From: Myxococcales bacterium
Lineage (GTDB): Bacteria; Myxococcota_A; Polyangia; Polyangiales; Polyangiaceae
DNA length: 64,000 nt
Direction: 5' to 3'
NCBI GenBank assembly: GCA_025359105.1
Contig: JANYHK010000022.1
Span: 1 to 64,000, forward strand
The translations under genes were made by a program, and so were the position numbers. Shown piece after piece: positions 42,826 through 50,833 of the stretch; within the stretch, counting starts at the first letter, position 1; each line of letters opens with the position of its first letter. The notes under the pieces were generated by a model. That model was not told the DNA's origin. It did no database searches and worked only from the letters and a program-made list of their open reading frames with translations.

Positions 42826-44469
42826 ATGCACCCGAGCATCTACGATCTGGGTCTCGACAAGAACGACGCGAACTACGTTCCACTCTCGCCGATCGGATTT
42901 CTCGAACGCGCGGCGAGCGTGTACCCGGAGCGCGTCTCCATCGTGTACGGCGCGCTGCGCCAGACGTGGCAGGCGACGTACGCGCGCGCGCGGCGGCTCG
43001 CGAGCGCGCTCATCAAGCGCGGCATCGCCCGGGGCGACACGGTCGCGGTGATGCTCCCGAACACGCCGCCGATGATCGAAGCGCACTTCGGCGTGCCAAT
43101 GACCGGCGCCGTCCTGTGCGCGCTCAACACGCGGCTCGACGCCGACGCGATCGGCTTCATGCTCCGCCACGGCGAGGCGAAGGCGGTCATCGTCGATCGG
43201 GAGTTCTCGGACACCGTCCGCCGCGCGCTCCACGGCATCGAGCACCGCGTGCTGGTGATCGACGCCGACGATCCCGAGTACGCAGGGCCTGGGGCGCGCA
43301 TCGGCGAGATCGAGTACGAGGCGCTGCTCGCCGAGGGAGACCCGGAGCACCGGTGGACCGGCCCGCGCGACGAATGGGACGCCATCTGCCTCAACTACAC
43401 GTCGGGGACGACGGGCAACCCCAAGGGCGTCGTCTACCACCACCGCGGCGCGTACCTGAACGCGGTCTCGAACCTCCTCGAGTGGGACATGCCCAAGCAC
43501 GCCGTCTACCTCTGGACGCTGCCGCTCTTCCACTGCAACGGGTGGTGCTTCTCGTGGGGTCTCGCCGCGCGCGCGGGCGTTCACGTGTGCCTGCGCAAGG
43601 TCGAGGCGAAGGCGATCTTCGATCTCATCCGCGCGCACGAGGTCACGCACTACTGCGGGGCGCCGATCGTGCACGCGCTCCTCGTGAACGCGCCGCCCGA
43701 GCTTCGCGCAGGGATCACCCACCGCGTGCACGCGATGGTCGGCGGCGCGGCGCCGCCCGCGTCGATGATCGAAGGCATGGACGCCATGGGCTTCGATCTC
43801 ACCCACATCTACGGCCTCACCGAGGTGTATGGCCCGGCCTCGGTGTGCGCGAAGCACGACGAGTGGAATGACTTGCCCATCGGCGAGCGCGCGCGCCTCA
43901 ACGCGCGCCAGGGCGTCCGCTACCACCTGCAGGAAGCGGTGAGCGTGCTCGACCCGGCGACGATGAAGCCTGTCCCGAAGGACGGCGAGACGATCGGGGA
44001 GGTCATGTTCCGGGGCAACCTCACGATGAAGGGGTACCTGAAGAACCCGAACGCCACGGAGGAGGCGTTCGCCGGCGGGTGGTTCCACTCCGGCGATCTG
44101 GGCGTCCTTCAGCCCGACGGCTACGTGAAGATCAAGGACCGGAGCAAGGACATCATCATCTCGGGCGGCGAGAACATCTCGAGCATCGAGGTCGAGGACG
44201 TCCTCTACCGGCACCCGGCGATCCTCGCCGCGGCGGTGGTCGCGAAGCCCGACGCGCGCTGGGGAGAGACCCCGTGCGCGTTCATCGAGCTGAAGGCGGG
44301 GGCGACCCTCACGGCGGCGGAGGTGATTGCCCACTGCAAGGAGCACCTGGCGGGCTTCAAGATCCCACGCGCCGTCGAGTTCTGCGAGCTCCCGAAGACC
44401 TCCACGGGGAAGATTCAGAAGTTCGAGCTCAGAAAGCGCGTGGGTTCGCTCGAAGCCATCGACGTGTGA
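42826..44469 (+). CDS. AMP-dependent acyl-CoA synthetase
   Basis: 547 residues, the usual length of the family. The P-loop is YTSGTTGNPKGVV near 191-203; later motifs are YGLTEVYGP, GWFHSGDLGVLQPDGYVKIKDRSKDIIISGGENISS and the C-terminal lysine in PKTSTGKIQKFELR, which participates in adenylation. It should activate a medium or long fatty acid to its acyl-CoA through an acyl-AMP. The palindrome just upstream is a candidate operator. Nearest functional relative in this window is the enoyl-CoA hydratase at 16531. Confidence 0.92.
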   Translation: MHPSIYDLGLDKNDANYVPLSPIGFLERAASVYPERVSIVYGALRQTWQATYARARRLASALIKRGIARGDTVAVMLPNTPPMIEAHFGVPMTGAVLCALNTRLDADAIGFMLRHGEAKAVIVDREFSDTVRRALHGIEHRVLVIDADDPEYAGPGARIGEIEYEALLAEGDPEHRWTGPRDEWDAICLNYTSGTTGNPKGVVYHHRGAYLNAVSNLLEWDMPKHAVYLWTLPLFHCNGWCFSWGLAARAGVHVCLRKVEAKAIFDLIRAHEVTHYCGAPIVHALLVNAPPELRAGITHRVHAMVGGAAPPASMIEGMDAMGFDLTHIYGLTEVYGPASVCAKHDEWNDLPIGERARLNARQGVRYHLQEAVSVLDPATMKPVPKDGETIGEVMFRGNLTMKGYLKNPNATEEAFAGGWFHSGDLGVLQPDGYVKIKDRSKDIIISGGENISSIEVEDVLYRHPAILAAAVVAKPDARWGETPCAFIELKAGATLTAAEVIAHCKEHLAGFKIPRAVEFCELPKTSTGKIQKFELRKRVGSLEAIDV

Positions 44470-44491
44470 TCCGAGCGGCGACGGGCGCGCG

Positions 44492-44998
44492 TCACTGCAC
44501 CGGGGGCGGCGGGATGGGCGCCGGCTCGTGGGGAGTCAGCACCATGTCGACGTTCGCAAGCGCCTGCGTCACGAACGTCTTGAGCACGCCGGCACCGGCA
44601 CGGTGGCCACCCTGCGTGTAGCTGCCGAGAGACGTCGCAGGTGGCGACGTTGCTTGCGCGGGCCGCAGCGGTGCGAGCGACTTGGCGTCAGCCGCCAACG
44701 CGAAGCTGCTCGAGAGCTTGCTCAAGAGGGAGGCGTCGCCGCCATTCGCCCTCGCGGCCGCCGACTTCAAGTCGGTGGCGAGCTGGCTCATCATGCCCTG
44801 GAAGGACTTGGGATCCTTGTCGAGCAGCTGTTGCAGCTTGTGCATCAAGTCGCCGGTCCTGCTGATGCCGTAGGTCGCGGCCGGTGCGCCAGGCGGCGAT
44901 GGCCCGTGCGTGAATCCCGCGGCCGACGTCGCGCGCACGCCCGAGACGATATTTGGGACCGGCACCCCCGTGATGTTGCTCATCCGCATTGCACTCAT
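44492..44998 (-). CDS. helical protein of unknown function
   Basis: 168 residues. GGAGGGAG sits immediately in front of the ATG at 44998 and fixes this start. The middle carries RTGDLMHKLQQLLDKDPKSFQGMMSQLATDLKSAAARANGGDASLL, an amphipathic helical region, and the C-terminus is Pro-rich. No signal peptide or membrane helix. No family recognised. Convergent with the acyl-CoA synthetase gene. Confidence 0.6.
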   Translation of the reverse strand: MSAMRMSNITGVPVPNIVSGVRATSAAGFTHGPSPPGAPAATYGISRTGDLMHKLQQLLDKDPKSFQGMMSQLATDLKSAAARANGGDASLLSKLSSSFALAADAKSLAPLRPAQATSPPATSLGSYTQGGHRAGAGVLKTFVTQALANVDMVLTPHEPAPIPPPPVQ

Positions 44999-45077
44999 CG
45001 CTCCCTCCCGACACGCGGAGCGAACGGCCGTCGCGTCCGATTCTTTAGGGGGGGGACGAGGTGCGAGGTCGCTTTTG

Positions 45078-45290
45078 TCAGCGCTTCCCGTTGCCGACGT
45101 GGCTCCGGGACCGCTCGGGGCTCGACGAGCCGCCGCCCGCGGACCGCGAGTCGGTCGACGTCGTGGTGCGCTCGGTACGCCCGTCGACGTGCGATCCCGT
45201 ACCGCTGCGAGCAGGCTCGCTCGCCCCAGGACCACACGCGCACGCCAAGGCGAGAACGGCAAAGCCAGCAGGGCCGAGCGCGAGCTTCAT
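45078..45290 (-). CDS. possible small lipoprotein
   Basis: A 70-residue frame starting MKLALGPAGFAVLALACACGPG; a short signal with lipobox (LACAC) followed by a Ser/Arg/Thr-rich polar tail. No conserved domain. It lies in the 410-base gap between two genes on the same strand; the rest of this gap (44999-45077 and 45291-45408) shows nothing recognisable. The signal part is convincing, the tail is not, so it may be a small lipoprotein or an accidental frame. Confidence 0.4.
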   Translation of the reverse strand: MKLALGPAGFAVLALACACGPGASEPARSGTGSHVDGRTERTTTSTDSRSAGGGSSSPERSRSHVGNGKR

Positions 45291-45408
45291 CCATCAAGCG
45301 TTCCACGAAACCCCCACCCCGGCCGCCGCTTTCAGCACCCACGGTCGAGGTCCCACGGCGATCGACGGGCGGCAGCCAAACTGCGAACCCGAGTAGGAGG
45401 GCACCCTC

Positions 45409-46527
45409 CTAGAAATTCTTCTTGGCTTCGGCCGGCGTGTTGCGGTGCTGGAGGATCATCTTCCGCAGCGCCTGGTTTCGCCGCACGATGGGTTGCTTCA
45501 GCAGGTGCGCGAGGAGGGCGGGCGGCGCGGCGGAGAAGCGCGCGACGTTCTGCACGAAGAGGACGGTGTAGGTCGTCTTTCCGCAGAGGATCGTCGTCGT
45601 GTGCGCGTCGAGTGGGCAGCCGAAGAGGTAGATGAACGGGCGGCCTTCGGTCTTGATGATCAACGCGGCGCGCTCGTCGGCGGTCGCGAGCACGAACTTT
45701 TTCCGGAAGAGCTCGCGCACCTTCAGTCGCGAACGCTCGGGGATCTCACGATCGATCGCGATCTTGTAGACCTCGAGCAGCATCTTCGGGTGGATGATCC
45801 GGCGCAGCACTGTGTCGGGGAGCTGCGGGTTGCGGAGCAGACGCCGTTGCACCATCGCGTCACTGAGGTACTCGTTGCGCCGCGCGCAGATCTCGAGGCC
45901 GGCCGACGTCCGGTGGTAAAGCGCGATGGCGCGGGCATGCTCGAGCCCGGCGTGCGGGTTGGCCAGGATGGCGAGCATGATCTGCGGCTCGGGATCGAAG
46001 CAGAGCGCGAGGAGATCTCCGCCGTCCACCGTCTGTGCGGCCGCGGCGCGCGCGTCGCGCTCCATCGGGCGGTAGAGTCTCTCGTAGAGCTTGCGGTACT
46101 CGCGCTCCCCGACATCGGCGAGCGCGTCTTGCTCGTCTGCCTCCGGATCGGGCGATGCCGTCTCCCCGTGGTCCGCCCTTTCCGCGGGGTCCTGCACCTC
46201 CTCGAGCTGCGGCAACTCCTCCAGCTCCGCCACCTCCTCGAGCTGCGGCAACTCCTCCAGCTCCGCCTCGGGCGCTCCCGCCGCGGGCTTCTTCGGGCCG
46301 ACGGGCCGGGGCCGTGGCCCGGGCCGGGAGGCCATCCCCTCGACCTCCACGGCACCCTGCGCCGCGAGGGTGGACACGATCTCCGCGACGCGCCCCTCCT
46401 CGAGCCCCGTCAGCGCCACGAGCTCGCGGAGCGAGAGCGGACCGTCGACGCGCGAGAGCACGAAGCCCTCCTCCGGGGTGAGCTTCATCCCGCGTACGTC
46501 AAAGCTCTTCGGCCGGACGCTCTTCAT
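45409..46527 (-). CDS. winged-helix plus helical-repeat protein
   Basis: 372 residues, no signal peptide. The N-terminal 65 residues read as a helix-turn-helix/winged-helix unit (FVLSRVDGPLSLRELVALTG, then EGRVAEIVSTLAAQGAVEV). A Glu/Leu/Pro-rich stretch follows with an exact 12-residue repeat (EELPQLEEVAEL). The second half contains repeated short helices such as LLALCFDPEPQIMLAILANP, EYLSDAMVQRRLLRNPQLP and TVLRRIIHPKMLLEVYKI, each with a xxxLLxNP-like turn, as in leucine-rich-variant/HEAT repeats (DUF2336-like). It is probably a cytoplasmic regulator or adaptor. Start ATG at 46527; the upstream frame is antiparallel shadow of the giant gene. Confidence 0.68.
   Translation of the reverse strand: MKSVRPKSFDVRGMKLTPEEGFVLSRVDGPLSLRELVALTGLEEGRVAEIVSTLAAQGAVEVEGMASRPGPRPRPVGPKKPAAGAPEAELEELPQLEEVAELEELPQLEEVQDPAERADHGETASPDPEADEQDALADVGEREYRKLYERLYRPMERDARAAAAQTVDGGDLLALCFDPEPQIMLAILANPHAGLEHARAIALYHRTSAGLEICARRNEYLSDAMVQRRLLRNPQLPDTVLRRIIHPKMLLEVYKIAIDREIPERSRLKVRELFRKKFVLATADERAALIIKTEGRPFIYLFGCPLDAHTTTILCGKTTYTVLFVQNVARFSAAPPALLAHLLKQPIVRRNQALRKMILQHRNTPAEAKKNF
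46195..46266. repeat. perfect 36-bp direct duplication
   Basis: Two identical 36-base units in tandem (46195-46230 and 46231-46266), each encoding the 12-residue Glu/Leu/Pro-rich motif of the winged-helix/helical-repeat protein. A recent in-frame duplication is the simplest reading. Confidence 0.85.
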
Positions 46528-46600
46528 CGCCCGAAGACAGCGTATCGGAGCCTGCGCGTCTCGCAGGCTCCGATTCGCACTCCCGATGTGGGCGTTGCCC

Positions 46601-49600
46601 TTACTTGACGGGGCCGGTGCCGCCGCAGACGCCCGCGACGCCGCCGCCGCCGCACGTCTGAGGCGCCACGCAGGTGCCGCAGTCGAGCTGGCCGCCACAG
46701 CCGTCACCGGCAGGGCCGCAGCTGATGCCCTGCGACGCGCACGTGAGCGGCGCGCAGCTCGGATGGCCGCACTGGCCCGATGTGCCGCCACCGCCGCAGG
46801 TGTCCGGCGCGACGCAGGTGCCGCACTGGAGCAGGTTGCCGCAGCCGTCGCCGGCAGGACCGCAGGTGATATTCTGCTGCGCGCAGGTCCTGGGCGTGCA
46901 GGCGGCACGGCCGCAGACGCCGGGGGAGCCGCCGCCGCCGCAGGTCTGCGGAGGCGTGCACGGACCACAATCGAGCTGACCGCCGCAGCCGTCGCCGGCA
47001 GGACCGCAGCTGATGTTCTGCGCCGCGCAGGTGATCGGGACGCAGGTGGGGTTGCCACAGACTCCGCCCGCGCCGCCGCCGCCGCAGGTCTGCGGAGGCG
47101 TGCACGGGCCGCACTGGATGAGGTTGCCGCAGCCGTCACCGGCAGGCCCGCACTGGATGCCCTGCGCCGCGCAGGTGATCGGGGTGCAGGCGCCGCTGCC
47201 GCAGGTGCCCGGGCTGCCGCCACCACCGCAGGTGTTGGTGCCGGAGCACGCGCCGCACTGGAGCAGCCCGCCGCAGCCATCACCCGCGGGACCGCAGGTC
47301 ACCGGAGGCGTGAGCTGCGCGCAGGTCTTCCCGGTGCAGCCCGCAGTGCCGCATTGGCCAGGAACGCCGCCGCCGCCGCAGGTGCCGGTGGTGCAGTTGC
47401 CGCACTGCTGCACGCCGCCGCAGCCGTCGCCGGCGGGACCGCAGCTGATGCCTTGCGCCGCGCAGGTGATCTTGGTGCACGACGGCTGGCCGCACTGGCC
47501 AGGAGTTCCGCCGCCGCCGCACGTCTGGTTGCCGACGCACGTTCCACACGAGGCGATGAGCCCGCCGCAGCCGTCCCCTGCGGGACCGCAGGTCACGGGC
47601 GGGACGAGCTGCCCGCAGGTCTTGGGCGTGCACGTCACGTGGCCGCAGGCGTTCGGCGTGCCGCCGCCGCCGCACGTGTCCGGCGGGGCGCACGCGCCAC
47701 ACTGGAGGATGCCGCCGCAGCCGTCGCCCTGGGCGCCACAGGTCGCGCCGAGCTTGGCGCAGGTGGTCGGCGTGCACGTCGGCACGTCCTGCGAGATGCA
47801 CGACGAGAGGTCGAAGAGCATGAACTCGAGGAGCTTCTCTTGCGGCGTCATCGGCGTGTTGCCGTTGCACTCCGCGGGGAAGACCATGTTCGTGCTGCCG
47901 TTCGAGTTCTCGACGTGGAAGTCGCTGTACACGACGCGACCGCACTGGTCCGCCGGCAAGGCGCCGACGGGGGTGTTGAACGTGTAGTGCAGCGGAATCT
48001 GCGCGAGAGGGCCGCCGTCGACGCCGTTGCCGAGGTTGTCCGGCGGGTTCTTCGAGAACATCCACTGCTGCGATGGCGCCACGACCGAGGCGAAGTCGTT
48101 TCGCACGACGTTGACCGGGATCTGCCCGAGCGTCCCGCCGGTGACGTTCCTGAGCCACTGGGCCAGCGCCAATCCCTTGGGGAAAGACTGGTCGATGAAG
48201 CCCGTGAACTGCGGGTTGTACGAGTGCTGGTCCGCCGTCCACACCGCCGTCGAGTTGAACGGGGCGGCGTTGTAGAGCCAGACGTAGCTGAAGTGGGTGG
48301 TGAAGATACGGCCACCCGCGGTCGTGTAGTTGATTACGTTGGTCTTGTTCGCGGCCGACTCGTCCCGGCGACCGCCGATGCACGGGAACAGGACGATGTC
48401 GTAGGAGGCCAACGTCGCGGGGTTGCCCACGAGTGCGGGCTCCTGCGGCGTCGTGTTGTCGATGATGGCGCCGCCGGCCGGGCCCGGGCTGCCCGGGTTG
48501 CTCGGGTTGGCCTGGAACATATGGATGCGGCCCGCCGACTGGGGGATGCCGGAGCCGTTGATCGCCGGGTTCACGAACTCGGCGTCGTCGACGCCCATCT
48601 TGCGGAGGACGCACTCGAGCGTGTCGACCGCGCCCGTGTCGATCGCGAAGCGCGGGATGTTGCCCTCGGCCCGGTTGCGCGGGAGGTGGGTCTGCGCCGC
48701 GGTGAGGGCGTTGTCCTGGCACGCGGTGACCGGCACGTTGATCACGCGACGCCACTTGCCGAGCTGGATGACGACCGGCACGTTGGCGCCGACCGGCGGG
48801 TTCACGAGCTTGAACTTGCCGTCGATGCCGGTGATGGCGCTGACGATCGACGATTGCGGCGTCGCGCACTTGTCGCAGGTCGCGCCCGTCGTGATGGGCT
48901 GGACCGGTCCACTCGGGACGTAGACGTAGGCGTTGTAGATGGGATCGGGCGTTCCGAAAGTCCCATTGGTGCCGGCGAGCACGGTGCCGCTGATCGACGT
49001 GATGCCGCCGCCGTCGCACGTGACGAAGACGCCGGCGTCCGTGGCGACGGTGCCCGTGCCGCACTGGTTGGGCGTAGTGCCGCCGCAGATTTGCGGAGCC
49101 ACGCACGTACCGCAGAGCGGGGTGAGCCCGCCGCAGCCGTCGCCGACCTGACCACAGTTGGCGCCTTGCTGAGCGCAGGTCTTGGGCGTGCACACGGCGC
49201 CGCCGTCCGCGCCGCCGAGACCGCACTGGCTGGGTCCGCCGCCGCCGCAGAACGCGGGGGCAACGCAGGTGCCGCAGTTGATCGTGTTGCCGCAGCCGTC
49301 GCCCTGCGTGCCGCAGGTCGCCGTCCCGCACCCCTTGGGAACGCAGGTCGAGCCGCCGTCGACGCCGCCGAGGCCGCACGTGTTGGGAATCGGTCCGCCG
49401 CCGCAATACGCCGGCGCCGCGCAGGTGCCGCAGTTGATCGTGTTGCCGCAGCCGTCGCCCTGCGTACCGCAGGTCGCCGTCCCGCATCCCTTCGGAACGC
49501 ACGGCGAGCCGCCGTCGGCGCCGCCCTGGCCGCACTGGTTCGTGCCGTTGCCGCCGCAGAAGGCCGGCGCGGTGCAGGTTCCGCAGTCCACGGTGCCGCC

Positions 49601-50494
49601 GCAGGTGTCGCCCTGGATGCCGCAGGTCGGAGCGCCCGGGAGCTGGGCGCACGTCTTCGGCACGCAGGTGGAGCCGCCGTCGGTTCCGCCCTGGCCGCAC
49701 TTGTTGACGCCGCCGCCGCCGCAGAACGCGGGCGCCGTGCACGTGCCGCACTGAAGGGTGCCGCCGCAGCCGTCGCCTTGTTGTCCGCACGAGGCGCCGC
49801 TCGGTCCAATCTGACCGCACGTCTTGGGCGTGCACGGCGAGCCGCCGTCGGCGCCGCCCTGTCCGCAGACGTTCGTGCCGCCGCCGCCGCAGTAGGCCGG
49901 CGCGGTGCAGGTGCCGCAGTTGATGACGTTGCCGCATCCGTCGCCCTGGACGCCGCACTTGGCGTTGAGGTCGGTGCACGACTTGGGCGTGCAGTTCGAG
50001 CCGCCGTCGGGGCCACCCTGGCCGCACGTGTCGCTCCCGCCGCCGCCGCAGTAGGCCGGCGCGGTGCAACTCCCGCAGTCGATGACGTTGCCGCAGCCGT
50101 CGCCTTGCTTGCCGCAGTGCGCGCCGATGTCGGCGCAGGACCTGGGCTGGCAGAGAGGGAGGCCGCCGTCGGTCAGACCGTTGCCGCATTTGCTCGAGCC
50201 GCCCCCGCCGCAGAATTGGCCGGAGGGACACGTGCCGCACTGGATGATGGCGCCGCACCCGTCGCCCTGCGGTCCGCAGTCGAAGCCGAGGTCTACGCAA
50301 GACTTGGGTGTGCATCCACCGAAGCCTCCGCTGTCGCCTCCGCCGAAGGAGCCCGTGTCGTTGCCACCGCCGGTGGCATCGAGACCGCTGTCTCCGTCGT
50401 TGAACTGCGCAGACGAGCCGCTATCGCCGCACGACGCAGCAATGACACCCGCCAAGACCACCGACAGCGCGACAAGCCAACGAGTCGTCTGCAT
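46601..50494 (-). CDS. giant Cys-rich repeat lipoprotein with central domain
   Basis: 1297 residues. Signal with lipobox (VIAASC, Cys22) and Gly/Asp linker to residue 60. Repeats 1-8 occupy 61-484, each 51-56 residues, with the pattern C-x4-C-x6-8-C-x3-GDGC-x5-C-x2-C-x5-C-x-GGG-x-C plus a DGGS tail. The central domain (about 485-906) contains CDKCATPQS, IPRFAIDTG, YDIVLFPCIGG, GGRIFTTHFSYVW and CGRVVYSDFHVEN. Repeats 9-16 (907-1297) are shorter (47-51) and lack the DGGS tail. GAGAGG precedes the ATG at 50494. Adhesin, stalk-like or surface-structure protein are possible roles; none is demonstrated. Confidence 0.9.
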   Translation of the reverse strand: MQTTRWLVALSVVLAGVIAASCGDSGSSAQFNDGDSGLDATGGGNDTGSFGGGDSGGFGGCTPKSCVDLGFDCGPQGDGCGAIIQCGTCPSGQFCGGGGSSKCGNGLTDGGLPLCQPRSCADIGAHCGKQGDGCGNVIDCGSCTAPAYCGGGGSDTCGQGGPDGGSNCTPKSCTDLNAKCGVQGDGCGNVINCGTCTAPAYCGGGGTNVCGQGGADGGSPCTPKTCGQIGPSGASCGQQGDGCGGTLQCGTCTAPAFCGGGGVNKCGQGGTDGGSTCVPKTCAQLPGAPTCGIQGDTCGGTVDCGTCTAPAFCGGNGTNQCGQGGADGGSPCVPKGCGTATCGTQGDGCGNTINCGTCAAPAYCGGGPIPNTCGLGGVDGGSTCVPKGCGTATCGTQGDGCGNTINCGTCVAPAFCGGGGPSQCGLGGADGGAVCTPKTCAQQGANCGQVGDGCGGLTPLCGTCVAPQICGGTTPNQCGTGTVATDAGVFVTCDGGGITSISGTVLAGTNGTFGTPDPIYNAYVYVPSGPVQPITTGATCDKCATPQSSIVSAITGIDGKFKLVNPPVGANVPVVIQLGKWRRVINVPVTACQDNALTAAQTHLPRNRAEGNIPRFAIDTGAVDTLECVLRKMGVDDAEFVNPAINGSGIPQSAGRIHMFQANPSNPGSPGPAGGAIIDNTTPQEPALVGNPATLASYDIVLFPCIGGRRDESAANKTNVINYTTAGGRIFTTHFSYVWLYNAAPFNSTAVWTADQHSYNPQFTGFIDQSFPKGLALAQWLRNVTGGTLGQIPVNVVRNDFASVVAPSQQWMFSKNPPDNLGNGVDGGPLAQIPLHYTFNTPVGALPADQCGRVVYSDFHVENSNGSTNMVFPAECNGNTPMTPQEKLLEFMLFDLSSCISQDVPTCTPTTCAKLGATCGAQGDGCGGILQCGACAPPDTCGGGGTPNACGHVTCTPKTCGQLVPPVTCGPAGDGCGGLIASCGTCVGNQTCGGGGTPGQCGQPSCTKITCAAQGISCGPAGDGCGGVQQCGNCTTGTCGGGGVPGQCGTAGCTGKTCAQLTPPVTCGPAGDGCGGLLQCGACSGTNTCGGGGSPGTCGSGACTPITCAAQGIQCGPAGDGCGNLIQCGPCTPPQTCGGGGAGGVCGNPTCVPITCAAQNISCGPAGDGCGGQLDCGPCTPPQTCGGGGSPGVCGRAACTPRTCAQQNITCGPAGDGCGNLLQCGTCVAPDTCGGGGTSGQCGHPSCAPLTCASQGISCGPAGDGCGGQLDCGTCVAPQTCGGGGVAGVCGGTGPVK
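46604..47776. repeat. eight-unit Cys-rich repeat block, C-terminal
   Basis: DNA for repeats 9-16 of the giant lipoprotein, each about 141-153 bases. All share the frame C..TC....G..CGPAGDGCGG..QCG.C....TCGGGG. The units are more uniform than the other block and have no Asp-Gly-Gly-Ser tail, so they were probably amplified separately. Confidence 0.9.
49043..50314. repeat. eight-unit Cys-rich repeat block, N-terminal
   Basis: DNA for repeats 1-8 of the giant lipoprotein, each about 153-168 bases; each unit has eight Cys, a GDGCG centre, and ends in a GxDGGS-like spacer, except the last. Units 6 and 7 (CVPKGCGTATCGTQGDGCGN in both) are the most alike. Confidence 0.9.
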
Positions 50495-50616
50495 ACAAAG
50501 ACCTCTCAGGATATTCACGCTACAGAGTTTGGCGATAGGCGCAAGCAATCGTCGCGGTAAGAAGTTCGTGAAGTCGCAGGGTGCGCGCGGGCAAGCTGGT
50601 GGAGCGCGTGGGGGGC

Positions 50617-50731
50617 GCGGGTAGTAGTGCGCGCGGGTAGTAGGCGGGCGGGCGGGTAGTAGGCGGGCGGGCGGGAGGCGATGCGTCGCGGGTAGTAGGT
50701 GGGCGGGCGGGTGGCGATGCGTCGCGGGGGG
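50617..50731. repeat. G-rich short tandem repeats upstream of the giant gene
   Basis: The 339-base gap 50495-50833 has no gene. In it, GCGGGTAGTAG occurs four times (50617, 50633, 50652 and near 50688) with GCGGGCGGGCGGG runs between them, and a 16-base GGCGATGCGTCGCGGG-like word occurs twice. The plus strand has enough G-tracts to form G-quadruplexes. The rest of the gap, including the 120 bases next to the giant gene, shows nothing else clear. Confidence 0.8.
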
Positions 50732-50833
50732 CTTGCGCGCGAGGCCCCGCGCTTGGTTCGATGGCCGGCGTCCGGCGGTTCCGTCACCGGATGGGGAAGG
50801 CGCGCGTGAAGAAGTGCCGAGCGGTACGGACGC

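Noticed and set aside
49043-50314. Cys-rich repeats as zinc-finger or ferredoxin units
   Set aside because: The protein is exported (lipobox), Cys spacing does not fit iron-sulphur or zinc-finger patterns, and GDGCG/CGGGG suggests a disulphide fold.
46091-50560. 1489-codon open frame on the plus strand opposite the giant Cys-rich gene
   Set aside because: It is Ala/Arg-rich shadow of the repeated minus-strand gene; the minus frame has lipobox, ribosome-binding site and regular Cys repeats.
50617-50731. CRISPR-like array
   Set aside because: Repeats are only 11-16 bases, unequally spaced, with G-rich non-unique spacers; no cas genes nearby.
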